This document shows positions 8,482 to 16,536 of a DNA stretch of 64,000 nt, one piece after another. Below the pieces are notes generated by a model that ran no database searches, was not told where the DNA came from, and saw only the letters and a program-made list of their open reading frames with translations. The position numbers and the translations under genes were made by a program. How positions within the stretch are numbered: position 1 is the stretch's first letter; each line of letters opens with the position of its first letter. Source of the DNA: Bradyrhizobium sp. PSBB068 (GTDB taxonomy: Bacteria; Pseudomonadota; Alphaproteobacteria; Rhizobiales; Xanthobacteraceae); NCBI GenBank assembly GCA_016839165.1, contig CP069300.1, positions 4,340,001-4,404,000 on the forward strand, in the 5' to 3' direction.

Positions 8482-9330
8482 CTAGCGCCCGCCGACCCTT
8501 TCCAGCACCGGCAGCAGATGCTTCAGGAACTCACCCGGATTCTCGCTCATCGGGAAATGGCCGAGGCCGTTCATGATGGTGGCCTCACAGCCGGCAATGC
8601 TGCTCGCCACCGCCAGCGTTTCCTCCGGCGTGCAGGAATAATCGTACTCACCTGACAGCAGGAACAGCGGGCAGCGTTCGGTGTCGATCTCGGCGACGCG
8701 GGCGCGGATGTCGCCGTCGATCTTGTAGAAATAGAGGTCGCCCTTGAACACGCCCGGGCCGCCTTGCATGTAATGCCACAGCGTCTCCCATTTCTCCTTG
8801 TCGGGCGCGTCGGGGCCGACGAGGCCGGAAACGATGGCGGCAGCAACCTCGCCGCCGTGCACGTCGGGCCGGTGCAGGAAATTCAGGTCGTAATAGGGAT
8901 CGACATGCGCGCCGGCCTGCAGGCCGATGATGGCGCGGAAGCGTTCGGGATGCTCGAGCGCAAGATGCAGCGCGATCCGGCCGCCGATCGAGCAGCCGAT
9001 CACGATCGGCTTGTCGAGGTCGAGTGCGTCGATCACGGCCAGGATCATCGCCGTGTATTGTGCCGAGGTGAGCTGGTACTCCTCGTCGTGCCAGCCTTGC
9101 GGCGGCGACGACTTGCCGTGCCAGGGCATGTCGAAGGCGATGACGCGATGGTTGCGCGTCACACGGGCATCGTTCATCAGGCCGCGATACTGCCGCCCGT
9201 CGGCGCCGGCGGTGTGCAGGCAGAGCAGCGGCGTGCCCTCGCCCGCCTCCTCGACATAGACGCGGTGCGCCCGGCCGGACAGCTCGAGATGCATATAACG
9301 ACCGACGATCGGTTCGAAATTGGCGCTCAT
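8482..9330 (-). CDS. Alpha/beta hydrolase
   Basis: This 282-residue protein is a typical alpha/beta-hydrolase. The oxyanion motif is LLCLHTAGADG, the nucleophile elbow GCSIGG (near residue 113), the acid probably in SGEYDYSC, and the histidine in NGLGHFPMSENP near the C terminus. Substrate unknown; the family includes haloperoxidase-like esterases and C-C bond hydrolases such as 3-oxoadipate enol-lactonase. The ATG overlaps the stop of the upstream gene by 4 bp (ATGA), showing an operon and probably translational coupling. Confidence 0.88.
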   Translation of the reverse strand: MSANFEPIVGRYMHLELSGRAHRVYVEEAGEGTPLLCLHTAGADGRQYRGLMNDARVTRNHRVIAFDMPWHGKSSPPQGWHDEEYQLTSAQYTAMILAVIDALDLDKPIVIGCSIGGRIALHLALEHPERFRAIIGLQAGAHVDPYYDLNFLHRPDVHGGEVAAAIVSGLVGPDAPDKEKWETLWHYMQGGPGVFKGDLYFYKIDGDIRARVAEIDTERCPLFLLSGEYDYSCTPEETLAVASSIAGCEATIMNGLGHFPMSENPGEFLKHLLPVLERVGGR

Positions 9331-9695
9331 GCCGGCACTCCCTCACGGCGCAGCTTGCCGAGCGCTTCCTTGAAGTAGCGCAGGTTCGCCATGAAGATCT
9401 GCAGCTCGCCCTCGGCCTTGAGCGCCCGGCGCTTGATCAGCGCCATCAGGTCGTTTGAGCCCGGCGGTGGTCTGAGTTCGCAGAACCTGTCCCACTCCTC
9501 GTCCGAGGTGCGCAGCGCAAACGACCACGACGGCATCACGAACGGCCCCTTGGTCACCGCCATGACCCGGCCCTCATGGATCGCGATCAACCAGTCGGTC
9601 TTGCCGATCTCCAGCAGGAATGTCGTGGTGAGATAGCGGCCGCGCCGCACCAGGCCGGCGTCGCGATTAACCCGTTCCTTCAGCATCTCGATCAT
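9327..9695 (-). CDS. Small protein coupled to the alpha/beta hydrolase (possibly SCP2-like)
   Basis: The 122-residue product starts with a helix (MIEMLKERVNRDAGLV), followed by strands (YLTTTFLLEIGKTDWLIAIHEGRVMAVTKGPF) and a helical tail. The strand pattern resembles a sterol-carrier (SCP2) fold, but I cannot confirm this. It overlaps the hydrolase start by 4 bp and is the first gene of the pair, so it may bind or present the hydrolase substrate. Confidence 0.65.
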   Translation of the reverse strand: MIEMLKERVNRDAGLVRRGRYLTTTFLLEIGKTDWLIAIHEGRVMAVTKGPFVMPSWSFALRTSDEEWDRFCELRPPPGSNDLMALIKRRALKAEGELQIFMANLRYFKEALGKLRREGVPA

Positions 9696-9857
9696 GTCAG
9701 CTCCACCCTGGCCGCGGCCCGTCCGCGGAAGAGCGCAGCAGGCACTTGTTCTGCCGGCAATGATGGAAGGAACGGCCGAACCGTCAATCGCTACGAGCGT
9801 TGCGGGGCTACGGCGTTTTCGCTGGGCACGCCAGCAATCGGTCCGCGCGGAGAGAAA

Positions 9858-9965
9858 CTAGAGCCAGGACCAGACCAGCGCCACGTTGGCGGCGCAGGCC
9901 GCGAGCAGCACAACCGCAAGCGCGAGCTGCACGCGTTCGTAGGGGGGCTGGTGGATCGCTCTCAT
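9858..9965 (-). CDS. Candidate 35-residue membrane microprotein
   Basis: On the minus strand an ATG at 9965 opens a 35-codon frame: MRAIHQPPYERVQLALAVVL, then LAACAANVALVWSWL, and a TAG stop. It has a short basic head and one hydrophobic helix ending in aromatic residues, a classic small membrane protein layout. The ribosome site is weak (GGATGCTTCGGCCC), so expression is unproven. The rest of 9696-10187 holds no other supported gene. Confidence 0.4.
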   Translation of the reverse strand: MRAIHQPPYERVQLALAVVLLAACAANVALVWSWL

Positions 9966-10187
9966 GGGCCGAAGCATCCGGCGATTCTACCCGGAGAGTC
10001 CCGGGGATTCTTTTTTCCGGGATTTACCGCTCATTAAGGACTCAGGCCCTCCGGCAAAAGGACCGAAATGACTCACAATTTCAGATGCTTGCTGTGGACC
10101 CGGCTCACGGTTCCGTGATTGGAACGGGTGATCTCCCCCGAAACCCAGAACCGTCATTGGCGTTGTCGCCGATTGGGGAACGACAAA

Positions 10188-10439
10188 ATGCCGTACGCGC
10201 TATTCTATCAGGACACCAAGCTGAGCAAGGCGTATCCGACCGAGGCTGACGTCTGGAAGCTGGCCCGGAAATCGGGGCTGGTGGTGGATGCTGTCTCCGA
10301 GGAGGAGACGTCTTCGCCGCGCCCGGTGCTGGACAATGACTACGAGATCCGACCCTGCCAGCTCGATCCGAACGAGGACCCGGTCAAGAACAAGGCCGAT
10401 GCCGATCGCGAAGCGCGGCAGGAGCCGCGGTTGAACTAG
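10188..10439 (+). CDS. Small hypothetical protein, 83 residues
   Basis: The product begins MPYALFYQDTKLSKAYPTEADVWKLARKSGL and ends in a charged disordered tail (DPNEDPVKNKADADREARQEP). The start at 10188 is chosen for the strand-like MPYALFYQD; GGAACGACAAA lies upstream. The form resembles other small soluble Bradyrhizobium proteins of unknown role. Confidence 0.6.
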   Translation: MPYALFYQDTKLSKAYPTEADVWKLARKSGLVVDAVSEEETSSPRPVLDNDYEIRPCQLDPNEDPVKNKADADREARQEPRLN

Positions 10440-10502
10440 GCGACGGCAGATCGCCCGGCGCGCAGGAGCGGACCGGGTACCGGTGCGATCGTCGCGTTGC
10501 TC

Positions 10503-10742
10503 CTACGGCGTCGCCGTCGCCAATGAAGCCTGTTCGGCGGCGAGCGAAACGCAGATCTTCCGCCGATGCAGACCGCGGATTGCGCCCGTCACCTTGAGGA
10601 CTTTGCCCGCCGTGCAGGACACGTCCTGGACCAGCACGACCTCATATGGCGCAAGCGACAAGGGTTCGGATTTAAGCACAGTCTGGGCAACGCACGGCAC
10701 AGCGACCGCAGAGAGGATCAGCCCTAACGCAAAGCTACGCAT
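10503..10742 (-). CDS. Exported 79-residue protein
   Basis: A signal peptide (MRSFALGLILSAVAVPCVAQ) precedes a short mature domain with two cysteines (DVSCTAGKVLKVTGAIRGLHRRKICVSL) that could form a disulfide. The start at 10742 is placed at the signal peptide; the longer frame to 10862 is unlikely. Resembles small secreted DUF proteins known in Bradyrhizobium; no function known. Confidence 0.6.
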   Translation of the reverse strand: MRSFALGLILSAVAVPCVAQTVLKSEPLSLAPYEVVLVQDVSCTAGKVLKVTGAIRGLHRRKICVSLAAEQASLATATP

Positions 10743-10872
10743 TTTTGTTTGTCCACCAGCCCCGGCGTTCGCATAATAACGGATCACGATGAAAGTTCCG
10801 TGCAATGCAGGAATTATTTTTTGCATTGCACGATCAGGCGTGAATACCGGCTGAACAAGCAAACGTCAGGCC

Positions 10873-10900
10873 AAAAAAGGCCGCCACGGAGGCGGCCTTT
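10873..10900 (-). terminator. Terminator of the outer-membrane barrel gene
   Basis: aaaggccgcc (10876-10885) pairs with ggcggccttt (10891-10900) around acgga. On the minus strand it is followed by six T residues, and it lies 24 bp after the stop of the leftward 10924 gene. Confidence 0.85.
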
Positions 10901-10923
10901 GATGTTGATGGAAGAAGACGCAA

Positions 10924-11643
10924 TCAGTAGCGGGAGCCCACCGGACCGCCCCAGCCGAAGCGGTAGTTGACCCCGACCTTGACGGTATGCTCGTCGTTCC
11001 GGAAGCTTGTGCCGACTAGGTCGGCCGGGCCGCTGGTGAAGTTGGTCTTGCCGAAATTGTAGTACTGGTATTCGGCCTTCGCCGACCAGTTCGGGGCGAA
11101 CATGTATTCGAGGCCCGCGCCGACGGTATAGCCGTCCTTGTGGCCGCCGTCGGTGGTGAAGGCCGCCGGCACGCCGCCGACCGTCGCCGTGATGTTATTG
11201 TTGTCGCGCCAGGCGTAACCGCCCTTGGCGTAGAGCAACGCCGGACCCCAGGTGTAGCCAAGGCGGCCGGTCACCGAACCGAGCTGGTCGGTATTCCCGG
11301 TCACCAGCGTCCCGCCGGGGAGCAGCACGCCATTGTTGTTCGAGGAACTGGGCAGCCAGGAGTACTGCGCCTCGACGCCCATCACCCAGTTGGGCGCGAA
11401 CTGATAGTCGAAGCCGCCCTGCACGCCGCCCATGAAGCGCGCATCGCTGCCCATCAGGTTGGTGCCGTCGGTGAACGCGCCGCCGACATGGCCGCCGATA
11501 TAGAAACCGGTCCAATTGTAGACGAGCGCCGGTGCGGTATAGGGCGGCGGGGCCTTGGTATAGGTGCGAGCCGGCATGTCAGCCGCAAACACCGGGCCCG
11601 CGAGGGCGACCAGCGCGACTGTGCCGAGCAAAAACGTCTTCAT
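10924..11643 (-). CDS. Outer-membrane beta-barrel protein, Omp25/Omp31 (RopB-like) family
   Basis: This 239-residue protein has a signal peptide (MKTFLLGTVALVALAGPVFAADM). An eight-strand barrel follows, opening with NWTGFYIGGHVGGAF, the hallmark of rhizobial/Brucella Omp25-Omp31 proteins. Alternating strands such as YQFAPNWVMGVEAQYSWL, GYTVGAGLEYMFAPNWSAKAEYQYYNFG and VKVGVNYRFGW end near the C terminus. These proteins stabilise the outer membrane and are abundant surface antigens. A strong terminator follows, fitting a highly expressed monocistronic gene. Confidence 0.92.
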   Translation of the reverse strand: MKTFLLGTVALVALAGPVFAADMPARTYTKAPPPYTAPALVYNWTGFYIGGHVGGAFTDGTNLMGSDARFMGGVQGGFDYQFAPNWVMGVEAQYSWLPSSSNNNGVLLPGGTLVTGNTDQLGSVTGRLGYTWGPALLYAKGGYAWRDNNNITATVGGVPAAFTTDGGHKDGYTVGAGLEYMFAPNWSAKAEYQYYNFGKTNFTSGPADLVGTSFRNDEHTVKVGVNYRFGWGGPVGSRY

Positions 11644-12001
11644 CTCTGATCCCCGTTACGAACGCTGCGCTGTTAAACCAAACAACGTGACGTCAATTAG
11701 GTTGCCTTGGGGCAATGCCAGACCCGTGATGTTTCCGAGCTGTAGCGGGGTCGCAACAACGCCCGCTTGTTCCTTGGCGCAGAAGGTTTTTCACAGGTTA
11801 AGCAGCCGTATTTCGGCTGTATGTAAGTCGCAAACGGCTAAGGTGAAGTTCAGCACTCCCCGAAAAGTGATCGGAATTCGCTCACGAACTGGTCAGGGCT
11901 GCGACAGGCCGCCGCGGCCTATGGCGCGGGCATGATCTTCGCGCAAACGCTCCGTGCTTGTCGCGCGGGCAAACCGCTTCACGCTTTCTTCCGGATCACG
12001 C
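11644..12001. other. Upstream region of the barrel gene
   Basis: No supported gene. It contains the presumed promoter and leader of the barrel gene and a small hairpin cagccg/cggctg near 11803-11820. Nothing else is recognised. Confidence 0.4.
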
Positions 12002-12442
12002 CTAGCGCGCCATTTTTTCCAGTTCCGGAAATGCCGCGTAGGATGCGCCGGCGCAGGGCTCGGCGGGATTGTCGAGAATGCGGTCGAGCCGGCCGTCGAC
12101 GAACATGATCCCCCGCTCCCGGGTCGGGCGATAATTGCCGTCGGTCTCCCTGGCGCTGTAGCGCACGCACACCATGTAGCGAAGCCGGCCGCCGATGGTG
12201 CGCTGCGCCGGGTCGGCAATGGCCGCCTCGCGGACCCCGACCGGATTGTTCAGGTAGATACGCATGAAAGCGACGATCTGCTCGCGATAACGGTCGGGAA
12301 ACGGCTGGTTGGCGACACCACGATCGTCGGTGAACGTGGTCGAACCGCCGCCGTCATCGCTGGTGAGGCAACCGGCGAGCGGAATCGAGAGCAGCAGGAT
12401 TGCCGCCAGTTTTGATGATGTCCGCAAGGTCAGCTGTTTCAT
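12002..12442 (-). CDS. Lipoprotein of unknown function
   Basis: This 146-residue protein has a type II signal peptide with lipobox LAGC (MKQLTLRTSSKLAAILLLSI then PLAGC). The mature part includes QIVAFMRIYLNNPVGVREAAIADP and VCVRYSARETDGNYRP, followed by FVDGRLDRI. The start at 12442 puts the lipobox at residues 22-25; a longer frame to 12487 has no signal. Similar lipoproteins are conserved in Bradyrhizobium without known role. Confidence 0.72.
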   Translation of the reverse strand: MKQLTLRTSSKLAAILLLSIPLAGCLTSDDGGGSTTFTDDRGVANQPFPDRYREQIVAFMRIYLNNPVGVREAAIADPAQRTIGGRLRYMVCVRYSARETDGNYRPTRERGIMFVDGRLDRILDNPAEPCAGASYAAFPELEKMAR

Positions 12443-12538
12443 GGGTCCCCGGCCGGTCTCATAAACCGCCAGGCGGGGAATTCGCAACTCGGTTATTCCG
12501 GCCCGCGACGGCGGGTCTCAACTGAAGCCAAACGCACT

Positions 12539-12580
12539 CCGGCCCGCCGCCATTGGGGAAGCAATGGACGGACGGGCCGG
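12539..12580. repeat. Two-tier hairpin element
   Basis: ccggcccg (12539-12546) pairs with cgggccgg (12573-12580), and inside it ccattg pairs with caatgg. There is no T-run on either strand. It lies downstream of the His-rich gene (stop at 12692, leftward) and upstream of the lipoprotein gene, so it may be an RNA-stabilising hairpin or a weak terminator. Confidence 0.5.
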
Positions 12581-12691
12581 TTCTGCATCCCTGCGCAAAG
12601 GCTTTGCCTTTGTCGCTGAGGGCGTAGCGGGGCAATGTGGAGCGAACTACGCCCCAGGGATCAGACTCGAGATCAGTTCAGCCTCGCTCGA

Positions 12692-13027
12692 TCAGCCACG
12701 CTTGGCCGGCACGACGTGCTTGCTCGCGACCTTGGCGTGAACGTGCTTGGTCGCGTGCTTCGGCGACTTCACCTTCAGCATGCCCATGTGCTTGTGGTGG
12801 CGGTGATGGCGATAGTGCTTGTGGTGCAGCTTGGCGTTGGCATTGCGCACCTTCGACGGCAGCTGCTCGCTCTTGATGACAGGGGCGGCCTTGGTCGCCG
12901 GGGCAGTCGTCGCCGGGGCGGTGGTGGTCGCGGGCGCGGGGGTTGCGGTCTTGCCGGTTTCGGCGGCGAGCGCGGGCGCTGCGATGACGGACACGGCGAG
13001 CAGCGCGGCGGAAATCGTCTTCAACAT
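12692..13027 (-). CDS. Exported histidine/lysine-rich protein
   Basis: The 111-residue product has a signal peptide (MLKTISAALLAVSVIAAPALA). An A/T/P-rich segment follows (residues 25-50), then a very His/Lys-rich tail (KLHHKHYRHHRHHKHMGML). GAGGAGG precedes the ATG at 13027, which decides the start over the frame beginning at 13147. The His-rich tail could bind metal ions or anionic polymers in the periplasm. No catalytic motif. Function unknown. Confidence 0.7.
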   Translation of the reverse strand: MLKTISAALLAVSVIAAPALAAETGKTATPAPATTTAPATTAPATKAAPVIKSEQLPSKVRNANAKLHHKHYRHHRHHKHMGMLKVKSPKHATKHVHAKVASKHVVPAKRG

Positions 13028-13310
13028 GGTGGTCCTCCTCTTCGGGATCGAGAGGTCTCCGGCCGGATGGTCGGCCTCACCGATCAATGCATGCGACCTT
13101 AGGGGCCGCGCACTGAACCCGTTCTGAAGGGCATGGACGGAATTCATTCATGTGAATGACATCTTGGTCATGTTGCCCGCTCCTGCGGGTCGCAGTCCTC
13201 ACGCAATCGTGGGATCGGCCGGGAATGTTCTGCACCCTCGGGTGTTCAAGTCAGCAGGCTTGGGTGTAGGATTACCGAGCACGATCAGGAACGATCAGGA
13301 GCAACCAGGA

Positions 13311-13862
13311 ATGAGCAAGACGACGAAGTTTCTAGGCCTCGCAGTGCTCTCGATGACGCTCGCCGCCGGGCCGGTCATCTCGGCCTACGCCGCCGGCAGC
13401 GAAAATCCCTCGCCGCCGGCGTCCGACAGCGGCAGCAGCAAGGGCAAGAAGGCGGCCAAGAAGGACAAGAGCTCCGCGATCGACGATCAGAAGTTCCTGG
13501 CCGGCTACCATGCCGCCTATGCCACGATCTACGACAAGCACGACTATACCGCCGCGATCGAGCAGCTGAAGGCGCTCGGCCAGGACGATCGTGCCGACGT
13601 CGCCAATCTGATCGGCTACTCCTATCGCAAGCTCGGCGACTACAAGGTCTCGCAGATCTGGTACGAGCGCGCGCTCAAGGCCGACCCGGCCCATGTGCGC
13701 ACCTGGCAGTATTACGGCCTCTGGCAGGTCGAACAGGGCAACCGCGACCAGGCGCAGTACCATTTGAACCGCATCGCCCAGCTCGCCGGCACCAACAGCG
13801 ACGAATACCGCTCGCTCGCTGCAGCACTCGAGAAGCCCCCGGGCACCGGCCTGGTTTACTGA
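13311..13862 (+). CDS. Exported TPR protein (paralog A)
   Basis: This 183-residue protein has a signal peptide (MSKTTKFLGLAVLSMTLAAGPVISAYA) and a Ser/Lys-rich linker. About three tetratricopeptide-like repeats then run to the end: YHAAYATIYDKHDYTAAIEQL, NLIGYSYRKLGDYKVSQIWY, and WQYYGLWQVEQGNRDQAQYH. The last residues, EKPPGTGLVY, are almost identical to the end of the 58784-59395 product. The start at 13311 has CCAGGA nearby. TPRs mediate protein contacts; the partner is unknown. A terminator lies 24 bp after the stop. Confidence 0.82.
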   Translation: MSKTTKFLGLAVLSMTLAAGPVISAYAAGSENPSPPASDSGSSKGKKAAKKDKSSAIDDQKFLAGYHAAYATIYDKHDYTAAIEQLKALGQDDRADVANLIGYSYRKLGDYKVSQIWYERALKADPAHVRTWQYYGLWQVEQGNRDQAQYHLNRIAQLAGTNSDEYRSLAAALEKPPGTGLVY

Positions 13863-13885
13863 GCGATCCAACGATCGTCTTGATC

Positions 13886-13920
13886 AAGCCGGCGTGGTCA
13901 AACGACTACGCCGGCTTTTT
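13886..13920 (+). terminator. Terminator of TPR paralog A
   Basis: aagccggcgt (13887-13896) pairs with acgccggctt (13908-13917) and is followed by TTTT on the plus strand. The following leftward MFS gene ends at 13920, so the hairpin separates two converging genes. Confidence 0.82.
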
Positions 13921-15149
13921 CATGACGACGTCGCAGCGATCCCGACCTCGCGCCGGCGGCGACCGAGAACGGCGAGCATGACCAGCGCGCCGACCGAACA
14001 GGCGAACGCGAGCTCCAGCACGGCGTTGCTGCCGAACCGGGTCAGCAGATAAGCCAGCGCCGGCGGCGAGGCCGCCGAGATCAGGTTCAGCGGCAGCGCG
14101 ATATGCGACGACGCCTTGGCAAATTCGCTCTTGTCGTAGAACACCAGCGGGATGGTCGCGCGCGCCACCGCAAGCGCGCCGCTGCCGAGGCCGTAAATCA
14201 GGATGAAGGCTGCGATCGCCGCGTAACTGCCGTGGCCGACGATCAGGATCAGCATCGCGACCGGCAGCAGCGTGCCGGCGAACAGGCCCGTCGTGATGCC
14301 GTCCCAGCGGCCGCCGCCGAGGAAGTCGATCGCGCGCGCCGACACCTGCACGATGCCGAGCGTCGAGCCGAACGCGACCGCCTCGGCGGCCGATAGCCCC
14401 TGCGCCTTCAAGAGCTCGACCAGCACCGCGCTGAAGCCGAAGCTGACAAAGGCGTTGAGCGCGATCGCGGCGACCACCAGAACGAACGTGCCCCTGCCCA
14501 CCGGCGGCGTTGCCGTCGCGCGATCCGGTGTCGATACCGTCTCGGCCTCATGGGCTGCCCGGCGTGGCAGCCCGAACGTGTAGAGCGGCAGGCAGACCAG
14601 CAGCATCGCCGCGGCGTAGACCAGGCAGGTGCCGCGCCAGCCCAGCGCCTCGGCGAGGAACGCGGTGGTCGGCCAGAAGATGCTGCTGGACAGCCCGGTG
14701 ACCAGCATCAGCGCGCCGATCGCGCCCTTCGCGTTCCGCCCGGCCACCTCGTTCAGCATGATGTAGGCGGCCGTGCTCAACGCCGCGCTTCCGGCCATCC
14801 CGAGGATCGTCCAGGCAATGAAGTAGCCCGCGGCCCCATGCGCGCAGGCGAGAGCGACGAAACCGAGCCCGGCAACCGCGCTGCCGGTCATCATCACCCG
14901 CCGCGCCCCGACGCGCCGGAACGGTCCCGCCAGCAGCGGCCCGCACAGGCCCATGGTCACGTAGAGCGTCGAGGTGCCGCCGAACACCATCGGCAGCGAG
15001 ACATGGAGGTCGGCCGCAATCCGGTGGCCGGCAATCGCCGGCAGGCCAAGGGTGCCCCAGCCGAAAACCTGCGCGACGGCAAGAACGAGCAGCACGCCGC
15101 CGATCTGCCGGTCGATACCTAGAAACTGTGCCCGGCTCGTCCCGGCCAT
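13920..15149 (-). CDS. MFS transporter
   Basis: A 409-residue membrane protein with about 12 hydrophobic helices. The loop 2-3 signature GPFRRVGARRVMMTG is the usual MFS GxxxDRxGRR-like motif in variant form, and the first helix contains GWGTLGLPAIAG. It resembles the monocarboxylate/oxalate-formate type branch more than drug pumps, but the substrate cannot be predicted. I take the start at ATG 15149 (MAGTSRAQ); an ATG at 15167 is also possible. No neighbouring gene indicates a substrate. Confidence 0.8.
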   Translation of the reverse strand: MAGTSRAQFLGIDRQIGGVLLVLAVAQVFGWGTLGLPAIAGHRIAADLHVSLPMVFGGTSTLYVTMGLCGPLLAGPFRRVGARRVMMTGSAVAGLGFVALACAHGAAGYFIAWTILGMAGSAALSTAAYIMLNEVAGRNAKGAIGALMLVTGLSSSIFWPTTAFLAEALGWRGTCLVYAAAMLLVCLPLYTFGLPRRAAHEAETVSTPDRATATPPVGRGTFVLVVAAIALNAFVSFGFSAVLVELLKAQGLSAAEAVAFGSTLGIVQVSARAIDFLGGGRWDGITTGLFAGTLLPVAMLILIVGHGSYAAIAAFILIYGLGSGALAVARATIPLVFYDKSEFAKASSHIALPLNLISAASPPALAYLLTRFGSNAVLELAFACSVGALVMLAVLGRRRREVGIAATSS

Positions 15150-15284
15150 GAGTCCACCGCATTCCAATCAGAACGCTGGGCTAACCGACCTGGCATGACG
15201 GGATCAAGACAGAGCTGTGCCGAGCCGGCCTGGTCCGGCGAAACCCCCAAGAATAAATCCAGGAATCCGGATATTTGCAGATAG

Positions 15285-15563
15285 TTACGGGTAGTGTTCG
15301 AGCCGCCGCTCGGGCTTCTGCGGACGGCTCGCGCCGACCGTGTTGGCATCGGCGGTTTCCCCCGGCTTTGCCGGGCGCGCGGCTCGCTCGATCGCTGGGC
15401 CGCTGTCGCCGGTCTTCCTGCCATTGTTCAGCGCCTGGCCAGTGGTGCTCGGGTCGACCGCCTGGCCCACCCCCACTGAGCCCGCCGAAGGCCCGGAGCT
15501 TTGCGCCAACACGGTCCCCGACAGCATCAGAGCTGCCATCAGTATCGCCGCGTTGACTGTCAT
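15285..15563 (-). CDS. Small exported hypothetical protein
   Basis: The 92-residue product has a signal peptide (MTVNAAILMAALMLSGTVLAQ) and a low-complexity hydrophilic mature part rich in S, G, P and R. No ribosome site is obvious (GCAGGCCCCCTC), and no family is recognised. Confidence 0.5.
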   Translation of the reverse strand: MTVNAAILMAALMLSGTVLAQSSGPSAGSVGVGQAVDPSTTGQALNNGRKTGDSGPAIERAARPAKPGETADANTVGASRPQKPERRLEHYP

Positions 15564-15707
15564 GAGGGGGCCTGCTGCGCATCAAATGATGCACGGCAAC
15601 GCATCGCTGCCACGGACGTTCCCGCGACCCCATCATTTTAGGTAAATGCGTGGCCAATGCCGCCTGCCTGGCCACGCGTCTGACCATCCGACGTTGCGGC
15701 CGTCGCC

Positions 15708-16010
15708 TCACTTCGCCTTCTGGATCGCGGTGACGGTGTAGCCGCCGTCGCCCTCCCGGGCTTCGAACTTGACCTTGTCGCCGACCTTCACCTGCTTGAG
15801 CAGCGCGGGATCCTTGACCCGGTAGACCATCGTCATCGGCGCCTCCATGCCGAGGCTCTTGGCCGGCCCATGCTTGAGCGTGATCTTGCCCGCGCCCTCG
15901 TCGATCTTCTTGACCTCGCCATCGATATCAGCGGCCTGCGCGAACGCCGCGCCCAGGCTCAGAGCCAGCATGAGCAGACCAGCGCCCGCAAGGTGGATCA
16001 TCCTGTTCAT
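15708..16010 (-). CDS. CusF-like periplasmic copper chaperone
   Basis: A 100-residue exported protein (signal MNRMIHLAGAGLLMLALSLG). It contains the CusF fold motif GKITLKHGPAKSLGMEAPM followed by TMVYRV. In E. coli CusF, Cu(I)/Ag(I) is held by a His, a Trp and two Met. Here the His and the MTM pair are present, the Trp position is Met, and one residue is inserted before the Met pair. It is the last gene of the leftward copper cluster, 29 bp after the cupredoxin gene. It probably hands Cu(I) to the CusB/CusA complex. Confidence 0.88.
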   Translation of the reverse strand: MNRMIHLAGAGLLMLALSLGAAFAQAADIDGEVKKIDEGAGKITLKHGPAKSLGMEAPMTMVYRVKDPALLKQVKVGDKVKFEAREGDGGYTVTAIQKAK

Positions 16011-16039
16011 CGCTATCGTCCTGTTGCTCGTTGGTGGCT

Positions 16040-16501
16040 TCATTTCACGATGATGCGGCCGGTCATTCCGTAGTCGCGGTGATCGGGGATCAGGCAGGAA
16101 TATTCGAACGTCCCGGCCTTGGTGAACTTCCAGACGATCTCGGCACTCTTCTTCGGCGCGAGACGGACGCCGTTCGGATCGTCATGCTCCATGTGCGGAT
16201 GCTTCTTCATCACTTCGGCATGCCTGAGATTCTCCTCGGTGGTCGCGAGCAGGAATTCGTGATCCTCGGTGCCGACATTCCTGATCACGAAGCGGATCTG
16301 TTCGCCGCGCTTGACCTCGATGCGGAACGGCGTGAACTCCATCTCCTTCATCTCGACCTCGACGGTGCGCGACGGCTTGGTGGGATCGCCGGGCTCGCCG
16401 GCCGAATAGGATTGGTGACCGTGATTTTCGTGTGCGCGCGCCGGCGCTGCCGCGACCGACAACGCAACGAGCGCAATGCAGGTTATGGTGAGGCGATTCA
16501 T
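16040..16501 (-). CDS. Exported cupredoxin (type 1 copper protein)
   Basis: A 153-residue protein with signal peptide (MNRLTITCIALVALSVAAAPARA) and a plastocyanin-like domain. The probable copper ligands are His81 (EDHEF), Cys136 and His141 (YSCLIPDH) and Met146 (YGM). A His/Met-rich insert, EVMKKHPHMEHDD, lies between strands. GGAG precedes the ATG at 16501. It lies 35 bp after the cusA-like stop and just before the CusF gene, so it likely serves copper binding or oxidation in the same periplasmic pathway. Similar proteins accompany CusA/CopA systems in many alphaproteobacteria. Confidence 0.88.
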   Translation of the reverse strand: MNRLTITCIALVALSVAAAPARAHENHGHQSYSAGEPGDPTKPSRTVEVEMKEMEFTPFRIEVKRGEQIRFVIRNVGTEDHEFLLATTEENLRHAEVMKKHPHMEHDDPNGVRLAPKKSAEIVWKFTKAGTFEYSCLIPDHRDYGMTGRIIVK

Positions 16502-16536
16502 TGCATTCTCCATTTCAAAAAAGTGGCTTGTCCAGG

